In this document: positions 41,298 to 49,303 of the stretch, in pieces
Numbering within the stretch: the stretch's first letter is position 1
Layout of the letters: every line of letters begins with the position of its first letter
From: PFJX01 sp040757575
GTDB lineage: Bacteria; Pseudomonadota; Gammaproteobacteria; Burkholderiales; Thiobacillaceae
Length of the DNA stretch: 64,000 nt
NCBI GenBank assembly: GCA_040757575.1
Contig: JBFLXA010000006.1
Location: 1-64,000, forward strand
Direction of reading: 5' to 3'
Made by a program: the position numbers and the translations under genes
The notes under the pieces: generated by a model
Databases searched by the model: none
What the model was told of the DNA's origin: nothing
Seen by the model: only the letters and a program-made list of their open reading frames with translations

Positions 41298-42235
41298 ATG
41301 CCTGATTTCACCCCCACCAATTCCTCCGATACCCACCCCGAATTCCACCCCCTCCCGGGCCTGTTCGAACCCTCGGCCATCCTGCAGTTGCCGGACGGGC
41401 GTTTTCTGGTGGTGGAGGACGAGAAGGACCATCCATTCAGCCTGGTGGATATCCGCCTGGACGGGCAGGTGGCCAGTGGGCCCTTGTTGCCGCCCCTGGA
41501 TGCGGATGACGCGGTGTGGAAGCTGGATGACCTGGAGGCCCTGGCTCTGGACCCGGCGGGGTTTGTGTATGCCCTGACCTCCCATTCCCGCTCCGGTTCG
41601 GGGGAGGAGAAGAAGGCCCGCAACAAGCTGGTGCGCTTTCGGGTGGTGGCGGGGCGGATGGCGGAGACCAGCCTGGAGCGGGACCTGAAGCCGGCCCTGG
41701 TGGCGGCCCATCCGGTGCTGGCCCGGGCGGCGGCGGTGGAGGACGTGAAGGGCCAGGGGGGCTGAACATCGAGGCCCTGGAGTGGAGCCCGGAGGGGGCT
41801 TTGCTGGTGGGGTTTCGCAGCCCCTTGCTGGAGGGCCGGGCCTTGATTGCCCGGCTGGAGAACCCCCGGGAGGTCTTCGAGGCCGATGCCCCGCCCCGCA
41901 TCCATGCGGAACTGCTGACCCTGGACCTGGACCAGTGCGGCCTGCGGGCCCTGGCCTGGGTGCCGGCCCTGGGGGGCTATCTGCTGGTCAGCGGCCCGGT
42001 GGCCCGCCAGTCGGTGCCCTTCCAGCTCTGGTTCTGGGGCGGCCGGGCGGGGGAGGGGGCGCGCCGGCTCAGGGCGGGGCTGCGGGCGGGCTTCGAGCAT
42101 GCCGAGGGGGTGACGCCGGCGGTGATCCAGGGTCAGCCCCGCATTGTCATCGTCAGCGATGACGGCGACCGGGAGGCAGGGCGCTATGCCCGCTTCCTGC
42201 TGCTCGATCCGGCCGATCTGGCGTGGGAGGATTGA
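41298..42235 (+). pseudogene. DUF3616-like protein broken by a one-base frameshift
   Basis: The frame opens at ATG 41298 (LPGLFEPSAILQLPDGRFLVVEDEKDHPFSLVD) and reaches a stop at 41763-41765 after KGQGG. The next frame continues without a gap as LNIEALEWSPEGALLVGFRSPLLEGRALIARL to TGA at 42233-42235. The two parts make one DUF3616-type beta-propeller of about 312 residues. The shift lies in the G run at 41756-41761 (six G; seven would restore the frame). Either a true inactivation, a slippage site, or a sequencing/assembly error. Confidence 0.75.
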
Positions 42236-42271
42236 GCCTGTGCAACCTCGATTAATTCACAAGGAGTGTCC

Positions 42272-42772
42272 ATGAGTCTTTCCATGTACCAGGCCTCGGT
42301 GCCGGTGTTCACGCGGGGTTTGCAGAATCTGATCGTCATCCTGGAAAAGGCTGCAACCCATTGTGCAGAGCGGAAAATCGACCCGCTGGTGTTGACCCAG
42401 TTCCGGCTGTATCCGGACATGTTCAACTTTGCCAAGCAGGTGCAGGTGGCCTGTGACCACGCCCGCAACGGTGCCGCCCGGCTGGCGGGCATGGAGGCGC
42501 CCCGGCTGGAGAACACGGAGCAGACCTTTGCCGAACTGGTGGGCCGGGTGCGGGATACCCTGGCCTATCTGGATACCTTCAAGCCGGAGCAGATCGATGG
42601 TTCGGAAGCCCGGGAGGTGGTGGTGAAGCGAGGCGAGACGGTGAACACCTACCTGGGCCAGGACTATCTGTTGCAGCGGGCCCTGCCCAATTTCTTCTTT
42701 CACGTCACCACGGCCTACGACATCCTGCGCCATAACGGCGTGGTGCTGGGCAAGAAGGATTACATCGGCTGA
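42272..42772 (+). CDS. DUF1993 family protein
   Basis: 166 residues from ATG 42272, with AAGGAG 5 bases upstream (the in-frame GTG at 42266 lies within that site). A four-helix-bundle type domain related to DinB: SMYQASVPVFTRGLQNLIVILEKA, LYPDMFNFAKQVQVACDHARN, and PNFFFHVTTAYDILRHNGVVLGKKDYIG, the last a hallmark of DUF1993. Cytoplasmic, function unknown. Confidence 0.85.
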   Translation: MSLSMYQASVPVFTRGLQNLIVILEKAATHCAERKIDPLVLTQFRLYPDMFNFAKQVQVACDHARNGAARLAGMEAPRLENTEQTFAELVGRVRDTLAYLDTFKPEQIDGSEAREVVVKRGETVNTYLGQDYLLQRALPNFFFHVTTAYDILRHNGVVLGKKDYIG

Positions 42773-42854
42773 TGGCAGCAGGGTTTGCAGCGAGGTTTAC
42801 GGCTCCCGGTCAGGGCATTGCTAGAATCGGCCCGGTTTTCCTTCTATTTCTGGC

Positions 42855-43349
42855 ATGAAATCCCTCAACGCTTCCAACTGGCTGGCGCCGGACCCGGCCT
42901 GGAGCCCCGAACCCAGGCCCGCCCAGTGGCGGGATGATTTCGTGGCCATCGCCCTGGGACCCCAGGTGCCGGCGGAGGTGGCCGGCCTGTTTGAATCCGC
43001 CCGGGCCAGTCTGGTGTACGGCGTGTTCTACGCGCCCCTGGTGGCCGTGGGGGTGGAGCAGTGTTACTGGGCCCTGGAGGCGGGCTTGCGGGCCCGCTGT
43101 GCCCGGCAGGACCTGCCGGTGTCGGTGCAGGATCGCCAGGGCAAGGACCACGCCTTGTCGTTTAGCCACAACCTGCGCCAGTTGCAGGACCAGGGCCTGA
43201 TCGCCGAGGCGGACGCGCCCCTGTGGAGGCAGGCCGGCGAATTGAAGGACTGGGTGGCCAGCCCCCGGCTGGGGGGCGCCCTGGGCCGGGAGCATGCGGT
43301 GATCGCCCTGGGGCGGGCGGCGGAGCTGCTCAACCGCCTGTTTGCCTGA
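42855..43349 (+). CDS. Hypothetical protein (164 aa), possibly HEPN-like helical
   Basis: No family recognised with confidence. A soluble, mostly helical protein with FESARASLVYGVFYAPLVAVGVEQCYWALEAGLRARC and a hydrophobic helix at the end (HAVIALGRAAELLNRLFA). This order of helices resembles DUF4145/HEPN-type bundles, but there is no clear RxxxxH motif. It is convergent with the msr gene, 6 bp between stops. Confidence 0.6.
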   Translation: MKSLNASNWLAPDPAWSPEPRPAQWRDDFVAIALGPQVPAEVAGLFESARASLVYGVFYAPLVAVGVEQCYWALEAGLRARCARQDLPVSVQDRQGKDHALSFSHNLRQLQDQGLIAEADAPLWRQAGELKDWVASPRLGGALGREHAVIALGRAAELLNRLFA

Positions 43350-43355
43350 AGGCAC

Positions 43356-44687
43356 CTACTTGTTGCTGTCCGGCACGAACTTCAGCACGTTGCCGTTGAT
43401 GCAGTAGCGCTTGCCCGTGGGGGGCGGGCCGTCGTCGAACACGTGGCCCAGGTGAATGCCGGAACTGGCGCTGCGCACTTCCACCCGGCGCATGCCGTGG
43501 GCGCGGTCTTCATGCAGGGTGACGGAGCCTTCCGCCGGAATGAAGAAGCTGGGCCAGCCGGTGCCGCTGTCGAACTTGGTGTCGCTGCGGAACAGCTTGG
43601 CGCCGGTGATGGGGTCCACGAACCAGCCGGGGCGTTTTTCATCCAGGTGGGAGCCGGTGAAGGCGTATTCCGTGCCCTGCTCGAAGGCGATTCTTTGCTG
43701 TTCCGGGCTGAGCAGCCGGAAGCCCAGCCATTTCCAGAAGCGGGCCTTGTCGCCGTTGTAGCCCGTGTAGCGGGACACTTCCTTGCCGTTTTCAAACAGG
43801 ACGATGGTGGGCGTGGCGAACAGGGCCTTTTCCAGTTGCCAGCCCGTGGGCGGGTTGGGGTTCAGGGTGGCGATGATGGGCACCGGGGACTGCCAGTGGT
43901 CCAGCACCTCGGCCTTGAACTGCTTGCAGAAGGCGCACTCCTCCGCCTCGAACACCACCAGTTGCCGCTGTAGGTTGAGGGCCTTGCCTTCCAGCCGGGG
44001 GTGGGCCGGCACGGCGGCACTGGGCTGGGCGTTGCCGGGGTATTTCACGCCGGTGCCACCCAGGCCGCAGTAGCCGTCCGGGTTCTTCACCAGATAGTCC
44101 TGGTGGTAGGTCTCGGCGGGGTAATAGGCCTTCAGGGGGGCGATTTCCGTGGTGATGGTCCCCTTGCCCGCCCGGGTCAGGGCGGCCTGGAAGACCTGGC
44201 GGGTCTTTTGCGCCACTTCAAGCTGGGCGGGGGTGTGGGTGTAGATGGCGCTGCGGTAGTTGCTGCCCACGTCGTTGCCCTGGCGGTCCCCCTGGGTGGG
44301 GTCGTGGTTTTCCCAGAACCGGGCCAGCACGGTTTCCAGGCTGACCTGGGCCGGGTCGAAGCTCACTTTCACCACTTCTGCGTGGTTGCGCTGGGTGCTC
44401 TTGCCCCGGCGCAGGGCCCGTTCGTGGTCCAGCACGGCCTGGTAGGTGCCGGGTATCTCGCCGTTGGCGTAGCCGCTTTCCACGTCCACCACGCCATCCA
44501 GTTCGGACATGCGCTTTTCCGCGCCCCAGAAGCAGCCCATGCCCAGCACCACGTAATCCAGCTGGGCATTGGGGTCCACCCGGGTCTTGGGTACGGGGGC
44601 GGAGGGGCTTTCCTTGGCGCAGGCGGTCAGCAGAAAGCTGAGACCCAGGGCCAAAAGGGCAGTTTTCAGGAGGCTTTGGGGTTTCAT
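43356..44687 (-). CDS. msrAB: Fused MsrA - thioredoxin-like - MsrB methionine sulfoxide reductase lipoprotein
   Basis: 443 residues. A lipoprotein signal (FLLTAC lipobox) is followed by MsrA with catalytic GCFWGAEKRM and YHQDYLVKNPDGYCG (about 45-215). A thioredoxin-like domain follows with CAFC active site (VVFEAEECAFCKQF) and the cis-Pro TPTIVLF. MsrB comes last (about 315-443), with TGWPSF, GIHLGHVFDDGP and catalytic RYCINGNVLKF. The zinc CxxC pairs of many MsrB proteins are absent. It repairs oxidised methionine in envelope proteins and carries its own reductant domain, like PilB but in the order A-Trx-B. Confidence 0.93.
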   Translation of the reverse strand: MKPQSLLKTALLALGLSFLLTACAKESPSAPVPKTRVDPNAQLDYVVLGMGCFWGAEKRMSELDGVVDVESGYANGEIPGTYQAVLDHERALRRGKSTQRNHAEVVKVSFDPAQVSLETVLARFWENHDPTQGDRQGNDVGSNYRSAIYTHTPAQLEVAQKTRQVFQAALTRAGKGTITTEIAPLKAYYPAETYHQDYLVKNPDGYCGLGGTGVKYPGNAQPSAAVPAHPRLEGKALNLQRQLVVFEAEECAFCKQFKAEVLDHWQSPVPIIATLNPNPPTGWQLEKALFATPTIVLFENGKEVSRYTGYNGDKARFWKWLGFRLLSPEQQRIAFEQGTEYAFTGSHLDEKRPGWFVDPITGAKLFRSDTKFDSGTGWPSFFIPAEGSVTLHEDRAHGMRRVEVRSASSGIHLGHVFDDGPPPTGKRYCINGNVLKFVPDSNK

Positions 44688-44786
44688 GGCAGTGTCCTGA
44701 TCAAAACGAGGTCGATGAGGGGTGGATTGGCCGGTAGGGCATTAATTCCCGGTTTAAACAAAATGTGAAGGCTTGCCGGCTTTGTT

Positions 44787-45245
44787 CTACAGCTTGCGGG
44801 CCAGCAGGTGGTCCAGGCTCAACTTGCCGGCACCGCTGAGCAGCAGGGGCACGAACATCACCAGATACATGAGGGGCAACTTATAGCCGTTGTCGCATAC
44901 GTTGTAGCCGTTTCCCGCGTGGACGCTGGCCCAGGCCACTACCGTCAGCCCGATGAGGGCCAGGCTGGCAAAACGGGTGCCCAGGCCCAGTACCAATAAC
45001 ACCGGGGCAATGAGTTCGCTCCAAGTGGCCAGCTGCCAGCTAATCTCGGCCGGCACCAGGTTGAAGGGGAAGGGGAACTGGTCCTGGATGTCGGCAAACC
45101 AGTTCTCGCCGTTGAACTTCTCCACCCCCGCTACCCAGAACTCGTAGGCCAGCAACAGGCGCAGGCCCAGGGGGGCGATCCACTGGCCCATTTCGTTGAG
45201 TGTGGCGCGGATGGTCAAGGCGGTGTTCAGTAATAGGGCAGGCAT
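44787..45245 (-). CDS. DoxX family membrane protein
   Basis: 152 residues with four hydrophobic helices. LRLLLAYEFWVAGVEKFNGENWF, the QLATWSELIAPVLLVLGLGTRFASLAL segment and the C-terminal YLVMFVPLLLSGAGKLSLDHLL are DoxX signatures. Some DoxX proteins belong to thiosulfate:quinone oxidoreductase; others respond to oxidative stress. Its position next to the msr gene favours the latter, as inference. Confidence 0.85.
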   Translation of the reverse strand: MPALLLNTALTIRATLNEMGQWIAPLGLRLLLAYEFWVAGVEKFNGENWFADIQDQFPFPFNLVPAEISWQLATWSELIAPVLLVLGLGTRFASLALIGLTVVAWASVHAGNGYNVCDNGYKLPLMYLVMFVPLLLSGAGKLSLDHLLARKL

Positions 45246-45387
45246 GGCGGGCTTCCTTTGTAGGTTGTCTGGTTGCTAAGGTAGGTAAAAACCCGCCGGA
45301 TGTCGGTAAAGATTTGTTTAACTTTCATCGCCTGGCCGGTTTAGGCCCCCGCCGCTTTGTTGGACAATGCCGGGCTTTGGATTGCGG

Positions 45388-45789
45388 ATGTCGATCGTGT
45401 CTCAAGTTGCTGAAAAACCCTGCCCCTTCTGCGTGCTTGACCCGGCCCGCATCCTGGCGGAAGACGAGCTGACCGTGGTGTACAAGGACGGTTTCCCGGT
45501 TTCTCCAGGGCATACCGTGGTGATCCCCCGGCGCCACTTCGCCACCCTGTTCGAGGCGACGGAGGAAGAGCAGATGGCCCTCATGAAAGCCCTCAACCGC
45601 TGCAAGGCCATCCTGGATGAACTGCACCAGCCCGACGGCTACAACATCGGCATCAACCACGGCGCCGCCGGCGGCCAGAGCGTGCCCCACCTGCACATCC
45701 ACGTGATTCCCCGCTACAAGGGCGACAAGGCGGACCCCCGGGGCGGCATCCGCTGGATCCTGCCGGACAAGGCCCAGTACTGGGCGTGA
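45388..45789 (+). CDS. HIT family (histidine triad) nucleotide hydrolase
   Basis: 133 residues from ATG 45388. The CPFC pair near the N-terminus (ENDELTVVYKD type), FPVSPGHTVVIPRRH, the NIGINHGAAGGQSVPHLHIHVIPR stretch with the HxHxH triad, and a Tyr-rich end define the HIT fold. Likely a mono- or dinucleoside polyphosphate hydrolase in the cytoplasm. Confidence 0.93.
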   Translation: MSIVSQVAEKPCPFCVLDPARILAEDELTVVYKDGFPVSPGHTVVIPRRHFATLFEATEEEQMALMKALNRCKAILDELHQPDGYNIGINHGAAGGQSVPHLHIHVIPRYKGDKADPRGGIRWILPDKAQYWA

Positions 45790-45879
45790 GGCAGGTTTCG
45801 TAATGAACGTGGAACCAGCATTTCATCCACGAAAAAACACGAATACATTTAAAAACGCCCTCTCCTGCGCTGCCGCGCA

Positions 45880-45918
45880 CCCCTCACCCGCATGCGGGGG
45901 AGGGGTTGGGGGAGAGGG
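45880..45918 (+). repeat. GC-rich palindromic element, intergenic (after HIT gene)
   Basis: CCCCTCACCCGC-AT-GCGGGGGAGGGG followed by TTGGGGGAGAGGG. Slightly degenerate arm. Preceded by CCCTCTCCTGCGC (45859-45871), the rest of a longer form. Not in a gene. Confidence 0.8.
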
Positions 45919-45983
45919 ACAGGCATCAAACTTAACTAGACCGGGTTGGTAATCTTCTGCGTGGATAACCAGGGTTTTGACAG

Positions 45984-46352
45984 ATGAAATTCCCCCAACT
46001 GCCCATCGGCACCCGCTTCGAATACGACGGCAAGGTGTACGTGAAGACCGGCCCCATCGCCGCCAGCGGCGAGGACGGGGGCCAGCGCATGATTCCCCGC
46101 TACGCCCCCCTGCGGGTGCTGGACGGCTACACGCCGCCGCCCCCCAAACCCCGGCCCAGCACCCTGGACTCTGCTGAGGTGCGCCAGGCCTTCGAGGCCT
46201 TCTACCGGGCCAGCGACCGGATTCTGGACGATGGCCTGGAAGATGACGCAGCCCTGGCCCGGGCCCGGCAAAAACTGGCTTTGGCCCGGGGGGAATTTCT
46301 GGCAGCCTTGGGGTATGAAGATGAAGAGAACGCCGATGACCTGGCTGGCTAG
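45984..46352 (+). CDS. Hypothetical soluble protein (122 aa)
   Basis: No named family. The N-terminal part (LPIGTRFEYDGKVYVKTGPIAAS) is a short beta-rich module seen in phage-like or small conserved proteins; then a Pro-rich linker (YTPPPPKPRPS) and a helical C-terminal part with EFLAALGYEDEENADD. Start ATG 45984. It overlaps the signal-peptide start of the following gene in another frame (46321-46352). Confidence 0.65.
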   Translation: MKFPQLPIGTRFEYDGKVYVKTGPIAASGEDGGQRMIPRYAPLRVLDGYTPPPPKPRPSTLDSAEVRQAFEAFYRASDRILDDGLEDDAALARARQKLALARGEFLAALGYEDEENADDLAG

Positions 46353-46683
46353 CCTGGGTTTCGTGGCTGGTCTGCTCCTGGCCGGCTCTGCCCCTGCCGC
46401 CTACAAGGGCCTGGACGGCACCGCCCTGCTGCGCATGTGCCAGGGAGCGGAAAAGGTGCGGGCCCTGTCGGTTATGTGCCACAATTACCTCAACGGCTAT
46501 CTGGATGCGGCCCACCACTTCAGCGCCCGGCCCGGTTTCTGCCTGGCGGATGGGGACAAGGAAAAGCTCCCCGTCGGGCTGGTGGAATGGCTGAAGCAAC
46601 ATGCCGACCGGCAAAAGCTGCCCGCCGGCCAGGCCCTGGATCAGGCACTCAAAGACCTGTACCCCTGCAAGGGCCGCAAGTGA
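46321..46683 (+). CDS. Rap1a/Tai-type small secreted protein
   Basis: 120 residues. Signal peptide MKRTPMTWLASLGFVAGLLLAG then SAPAA; alternative starts at 46315 and 46336. The mature part has DGTALLRMCQGAEKVRALSVMCHNYLNGYLDA and a final YPCKGRK, four cysteines arranged as in the Rap1a/Tai immunity family, where it neutralises T6SS amidases. No effector gene lies nearby, so the role is uncertain. It overlaps the preceding gene by 32 bp and ends 7 bp before the truC start. Confidence 0.65.
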   Translation: MKRTPMTWLASLGFVAGLLLAGSAPAAYKGLDGTALLRMCQGAEKVRALSVMCHNYLNGYLDAAHHFSARPGFCLADGDKEKLPVGLVEWLKQHADRQKLPAGQALDQALKDLYPCKGRK

Positions 46684-46690
46684 GCCAGCG

Positions 46691-47431
46691 TTGATCGAGG
46701 AAGTCCTGGAGGGCCGGGAGACACTGCCCGTCCTGTATCAGGATGACTGGCTGGTGGCGGTGCACAAGCCCTCCGGGTTGCTGGTGCACCGCACAGACCT
46801 GGATCGCCATGAAACCCGCTTTGCCGTGCAGATACTGCGGGACCAGATCGGCCGGACGGTCTGGCCCGTGCATCGGCTGGACAAGGGCACCTCCGGGCTG
46901 CTGCTGTTTGCCCTGGACCGGGACACGGCCCGGGCCCTGGGCGGGCAGTTCGAGGCCGGGACCGTGACCAAGCGCTACCTGGCGGTGGTGCGGGGGCATC
47001 CGGCCCCGGGAGGGGAGATCGACCACCCCCTGGCGCCCCTGGCGGACGAGCATGGCGGAAAGGGGCCGGGGCGGGTCCCCCAGCCCGCCCGCACCCGTTA
47101 CCGCACCCTGGCCACCACGGAACTGCCTTATCAGGTGGATATCTACCCCACCAGCCGCTATGCCCTGGTGGAACTGGACCCTCTGACCGGCCGTCAGCAC
47201 CAGTTGCGGCGACACATGAAATACATCGCCCATCCCATCATCGGCGACGCCACCCACGGCAAGGGGCGCCACAACCGGCTGTTCCAGCAGTTGTTCGGCA
47301 GCCAGAGGCTGCTGCTGGCGGCAGTGGACCTGGCATTCCGGCACCCGGTGAGCGGCGAGGAGATCGCCCTGACCACCCCGCCCGCCCCGGATTTTCAGCA
47401 CGTGCTCCAGGGCCTGGGGTGGTCCCTCTAG
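46691..47431 (+). CDS. truC: tRNA pseudouridine(65) synthase TruC
   Basis: About 246 residues from a TTG start at 46691; no in-frame ATG lies near the expected N-terminus. The sequence tracks E. coli TruC: LYQDDWLVAVHKPSGLLVHR, the catalytic VHRLDKGTSGLLL, FEAGTVTKRYLAVVRG, IDHPL, PARTRYRTLATTELP, YPTSRYALVELDPLTGRQHQLRRH and HPIIGDATHGKGRHNR. It forms pseudouridine 65 in tRNA(Ile/Asp). Confidence 0.9.
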   Translation: MIEEVLEGRETLPVLYQDDWLVAVHKPSGLLVHRTDLDRHETRFAVQILRDQIGRTVWPVHRLDKGTSGLLLFALDRDTARALGGQFEAGTVTKRYLAVVRGHPAPGGEIDHPLAPLADEHGGKGPGRVPQPARTRYRTLATTELPYQVDIYPTSRYALVELDPLTGRQHQLRRHMKYIAHPIIGDATHGKGRHNRLFQQLFGSQRLLLAAVDLAFRHPVSGEEIALTTPPAPDFQHVLQGLGWSL

Positions 47432-47517
47432 CGTCTGGGGACTTGTGCTCCGCTTCAGGGTGGCGGAGGAGGGGAGCGGTTAGAATGCGCACCCCATCTG
47501 TTTCCTGTTGTTCCCCC

Positions 47518-47829
47518 ATGAGCGACCCCGACGAACTGCTGCGCGCGAAGTTGAATGCCGAAACCGGCCGCCTGGTCTGGAAGGAACTGGAGCGCCATTT
47601 CGCCCGGGGTGTGGTGGTGTGGGTGGCCCCGGGCCTGGACCTGGTGGAAGTGGCGTTGCGCATCAGCAAGGACGACAAGGCTGCCGTGGAAGCCTGGATG
47701 GCCCAGGGCCAACTCCGCCGGGCCGCCACCGAAGACGCCCTGGCCTGGCATGAAAGGCAAACGCTTTTCTGGGCCGTGGTAGCCGCCCCCTGGGTCCTGA
47801 TCCAGGAAATCTCCGCCCCGGACAACTAG
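47518..47829 (+). CDS. DUF2288 family protein
   Basis: 103 residues from ATG 47518. LLRAKLNAETGRLVWKELERHFARGVVVWVAPGLDLVEVAL and the closing WVLIQEISAP are DUF2288 characteristics. Small soluble protein of unknown function. It ends 6 bp before the 7-bp tandem repeat. Confidence 0.85.
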   Translation: MSDPDELLRAKLNAETGRLVWKELERHFARGVVVWVAPGLDLVEVALRISKDDKAAVEAWMAQGQLRRAATEDALAWHERQTLFWAVVAAPWVLIQEISAPDN

Positions 47830-47835
47830 GCTTTA

Positions 47836-47917
47836 TTCACCCTTCACCCTTCACCCTTCACCCTTCACCCTTCACCCTTCACCCTTCACCCTTCACCCTT
47901 CACCCTTCACCCTTCAC
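47836..47917 (+). repeat. 7-bp tandem repeat (TTCACCC), about 11.7 copies
   Basis: A perfect array of the heptamer TTCACCC from 47836 to 47917, ending 9 bases before the yaeQ start codon. It replaces the sequence where a promoter and ribosome binding site would lie. Its copy number can change by slippage, which would move or weaken expression of yaeQ. Confidence 0.95.
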
Positions 47918-47926
47918 CGAGCTCCC

Positions 47927-48490
47927 ATGGCCCTCAAGGCAACCATCTTCAAGGCGGATATCCAGATCGCCGACATGGACCGCAACCACTATGCGGACTA
48001 CAGCCTCACTCTGGCGCGGCATCCTTCGGAAACCGACGAGCGCATGATGGTCCGCCTGTTGGCCTTCGCCCTGTTCGCCGAGGAAGGCCTGGGCTTCGGC
48101 AAGGGCCTGTGCGTGGACGACGAGCCGGACCTGTGGCGCAAGGATCTGACCGGCGCCATCGATCTGTGGATCGACGTGGGCCTGCCGGACGAAAAATGGA
48201 CCCGCAAGGCTTGTGGCCGGGCGGCCCAGGTGGCCATCGTGAGTTATGGCAGTCGCCCCGCCGACGTGTGGTGGGAACAGAACCAGGCCAAGCTGTCCCG
48301 TCTGGAGAACCTGGCCGTCTACCGGGTGCCCTATGAGGCCTCCCAGGCCCTGGCGGCCCTGGCGGAACGCACCATGCGCCTGCAATGCACGGTGCAGGAT
48401 GGCCAGGTTTGGATCACCGATGGCCAGGAAACGGTGCATCTGGAACCCCAGGTACTGCAAAAGTCAGGCGGGGCCCATGCAAACCGTTGA
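47927..48490 (+). CDS. yaeQ: YaeQ family protein
   Basis: 187 residues; matches YaeQ over its length: MALKATIFKADIQIADMDRN, YADYSLTLARHPSETDERMM, FAEEGLGFGKGLC, DEPDLWRKDLTGAIDLWIDVG, and WWEQNQAKLSRL. The fold is related to PD-(D/E)XK nucleases but activity is unproven. The only AG-rich bases before the ATG are CCGAGCTCCC, so its ribosome binding site is poor and the TTCACCC array is immediately upstream. Confidence 0.92.
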   Translation: MALKATIFKADIQIADMDRNHYADYSLTLARHPSETDERMMVRLLAFALFAEEGLGFGKGLCVDDEPDLWRKDLTGAIDLWIDVGLPDEKWTRKACGRAAQVAIVSYGSRPADVWWEQNQAKLSRLENLAVYRVPYEASQALAALAERTMRLQCTVQDGQVWITDGQETVHLEPQVLQKSGGAHANR

Positions 48491-48698
48491 GTTTTCTTTG
48501 CGGGGCGAATTCGTTCCCCTGTGCGACCTGCTCAAGCTGGCCGGCGTGGCCGACAGCGGCGGCCAGGGCAAGGCCCTGGTGGCCAGTGGCGAGGTGAGGG
48601 TGGACGGCCAGCCTGAAGACCGCAAGACGGCAAAGATTCGCGCTGGCCAGGTGGTGGAATGCCTGGGGGTGCGGATTCAGGTGTTGCCGGGCGAGTAG
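48477..48698 (+). CDS. RNA-binding S4 domain protein (YbcJ-like)
   Basis: 73 residues from ATG 48477, overlapping the yaeQ end by 14 bp. FVPLCDLLKLAGVADSGGQGKALVASGEVRVDGQPEDRKTAKIRAGQVVE is a complete S4 RNA-binding fold. YbcJ-type proteins bind RNA; the target is unknown. Confidence 0.9.
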   Translation: MQTVEFSLRGEFVPLCDLLKLAGVADSGGQGKALVASGEVRVDGQPEDRKTAKIRAGQVVECLGVRIQVLPGE

Positions 48699-48787
48699 GG
48701 CAGGGGTACCGCCGTTATCCCCGCGCTGGGCGGGATTGACGGCAAACAGGTTACTTTCCGGCTACACGCCTGCAACTTGCTGATGCC

Positions 48788-49129
48788 TCAGCGGAACACG
48801 ATGGTGGGCAGGTCGATGATCACCGAGCCCCGGGGCGGGTTGCGGTATACCGTCGGGCCGTAGAAGACCGGGCCGGGGTAGACCACCGGAGGCGGGGCGT
48901 AGAAGTACACGCCATTGCGAACATAGTGGGGATGGCGATGGTGTTTTCGCCATTCGTCATGGCCGTGGCGGCGGTCATCCCACCGATCATCCCAGCGCTG
49001 TTCATGGCGGTCGTGATCCCGCCAGCCATCCCGGTCTCCGCCACGGCCATCGGCATAGGCATTGGCACCCAGTCCCAGGGCGGTGACGCTGATCAGGGCG
49101 GTCAACAGGGTTTTGAGGGTCGTTTTCAT
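48788..49129 (-). CDS. Hypothetical secreted His/Arg/Asp-rich protein
   Basis: 113 residues with a signal peptide (LLTALISVTALGLGANAYA), AGGAGC before ATG 49129, a low-complexity charged region (repeats of DRWDDR, HDEW, KHHRHPH) and an aromatic/Pro segment (VYFYAPPPVVYPGPVFYGPTVY). This design is common in proteobacterial envelope proteins of unknown function; the His clusters might bind metal. Confidence 0.7.
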   Translation of the reverse strand: MKTTLKTLLTALISVTALGLGANAYADGRGGDRDGWRDHDRHEQRWDDRWDDRRHGHDEWRKHHRHPHYVRNGVYFYAPPPVVYPGPVFYGPTVYRNPPRGSVIIDLPTIVFR

Positions 49130-49303
49130 GTCGTGCTCCTTGACTTGGGTTCGGAAGGCATCCGGCGGGGTTTCCGTCTGATCCATCCTTGACTCCATGC
49201 TAGGCAGGCAAGGGGGCGCCATGGGTTTCGAGAGGTTACGGTTTGTAACAGCCCTGGGCGTAACATTGCGGGGTTCGTTCATTCTTCTCATTCGGAGCCC
49301 AGT

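Noticed and set aside
42855..43349. HEPN toxin
   Set aside because: Helical pattern is suggestive, but no RxxxxH catalytic motif or partner nucleotidyltransferase is adjacent.
45200..45472. 90-codon frame upstream of the HIT gene
   Set aside because: Composition and position fit a shadow across the DoxX start and HIT start. No family pattern.
46321..46683. T6SS effector-immunity pair
   Set aside because: The Rap1a/Tai-like protein has no amidase or other effector gene next to it, so the label is kept at fold level only.
47836..47917. CRISPR array
   Set aside because: The repeat unit is 7 bp without spacers and no cas genes are near. It is a simple tandem repeat.
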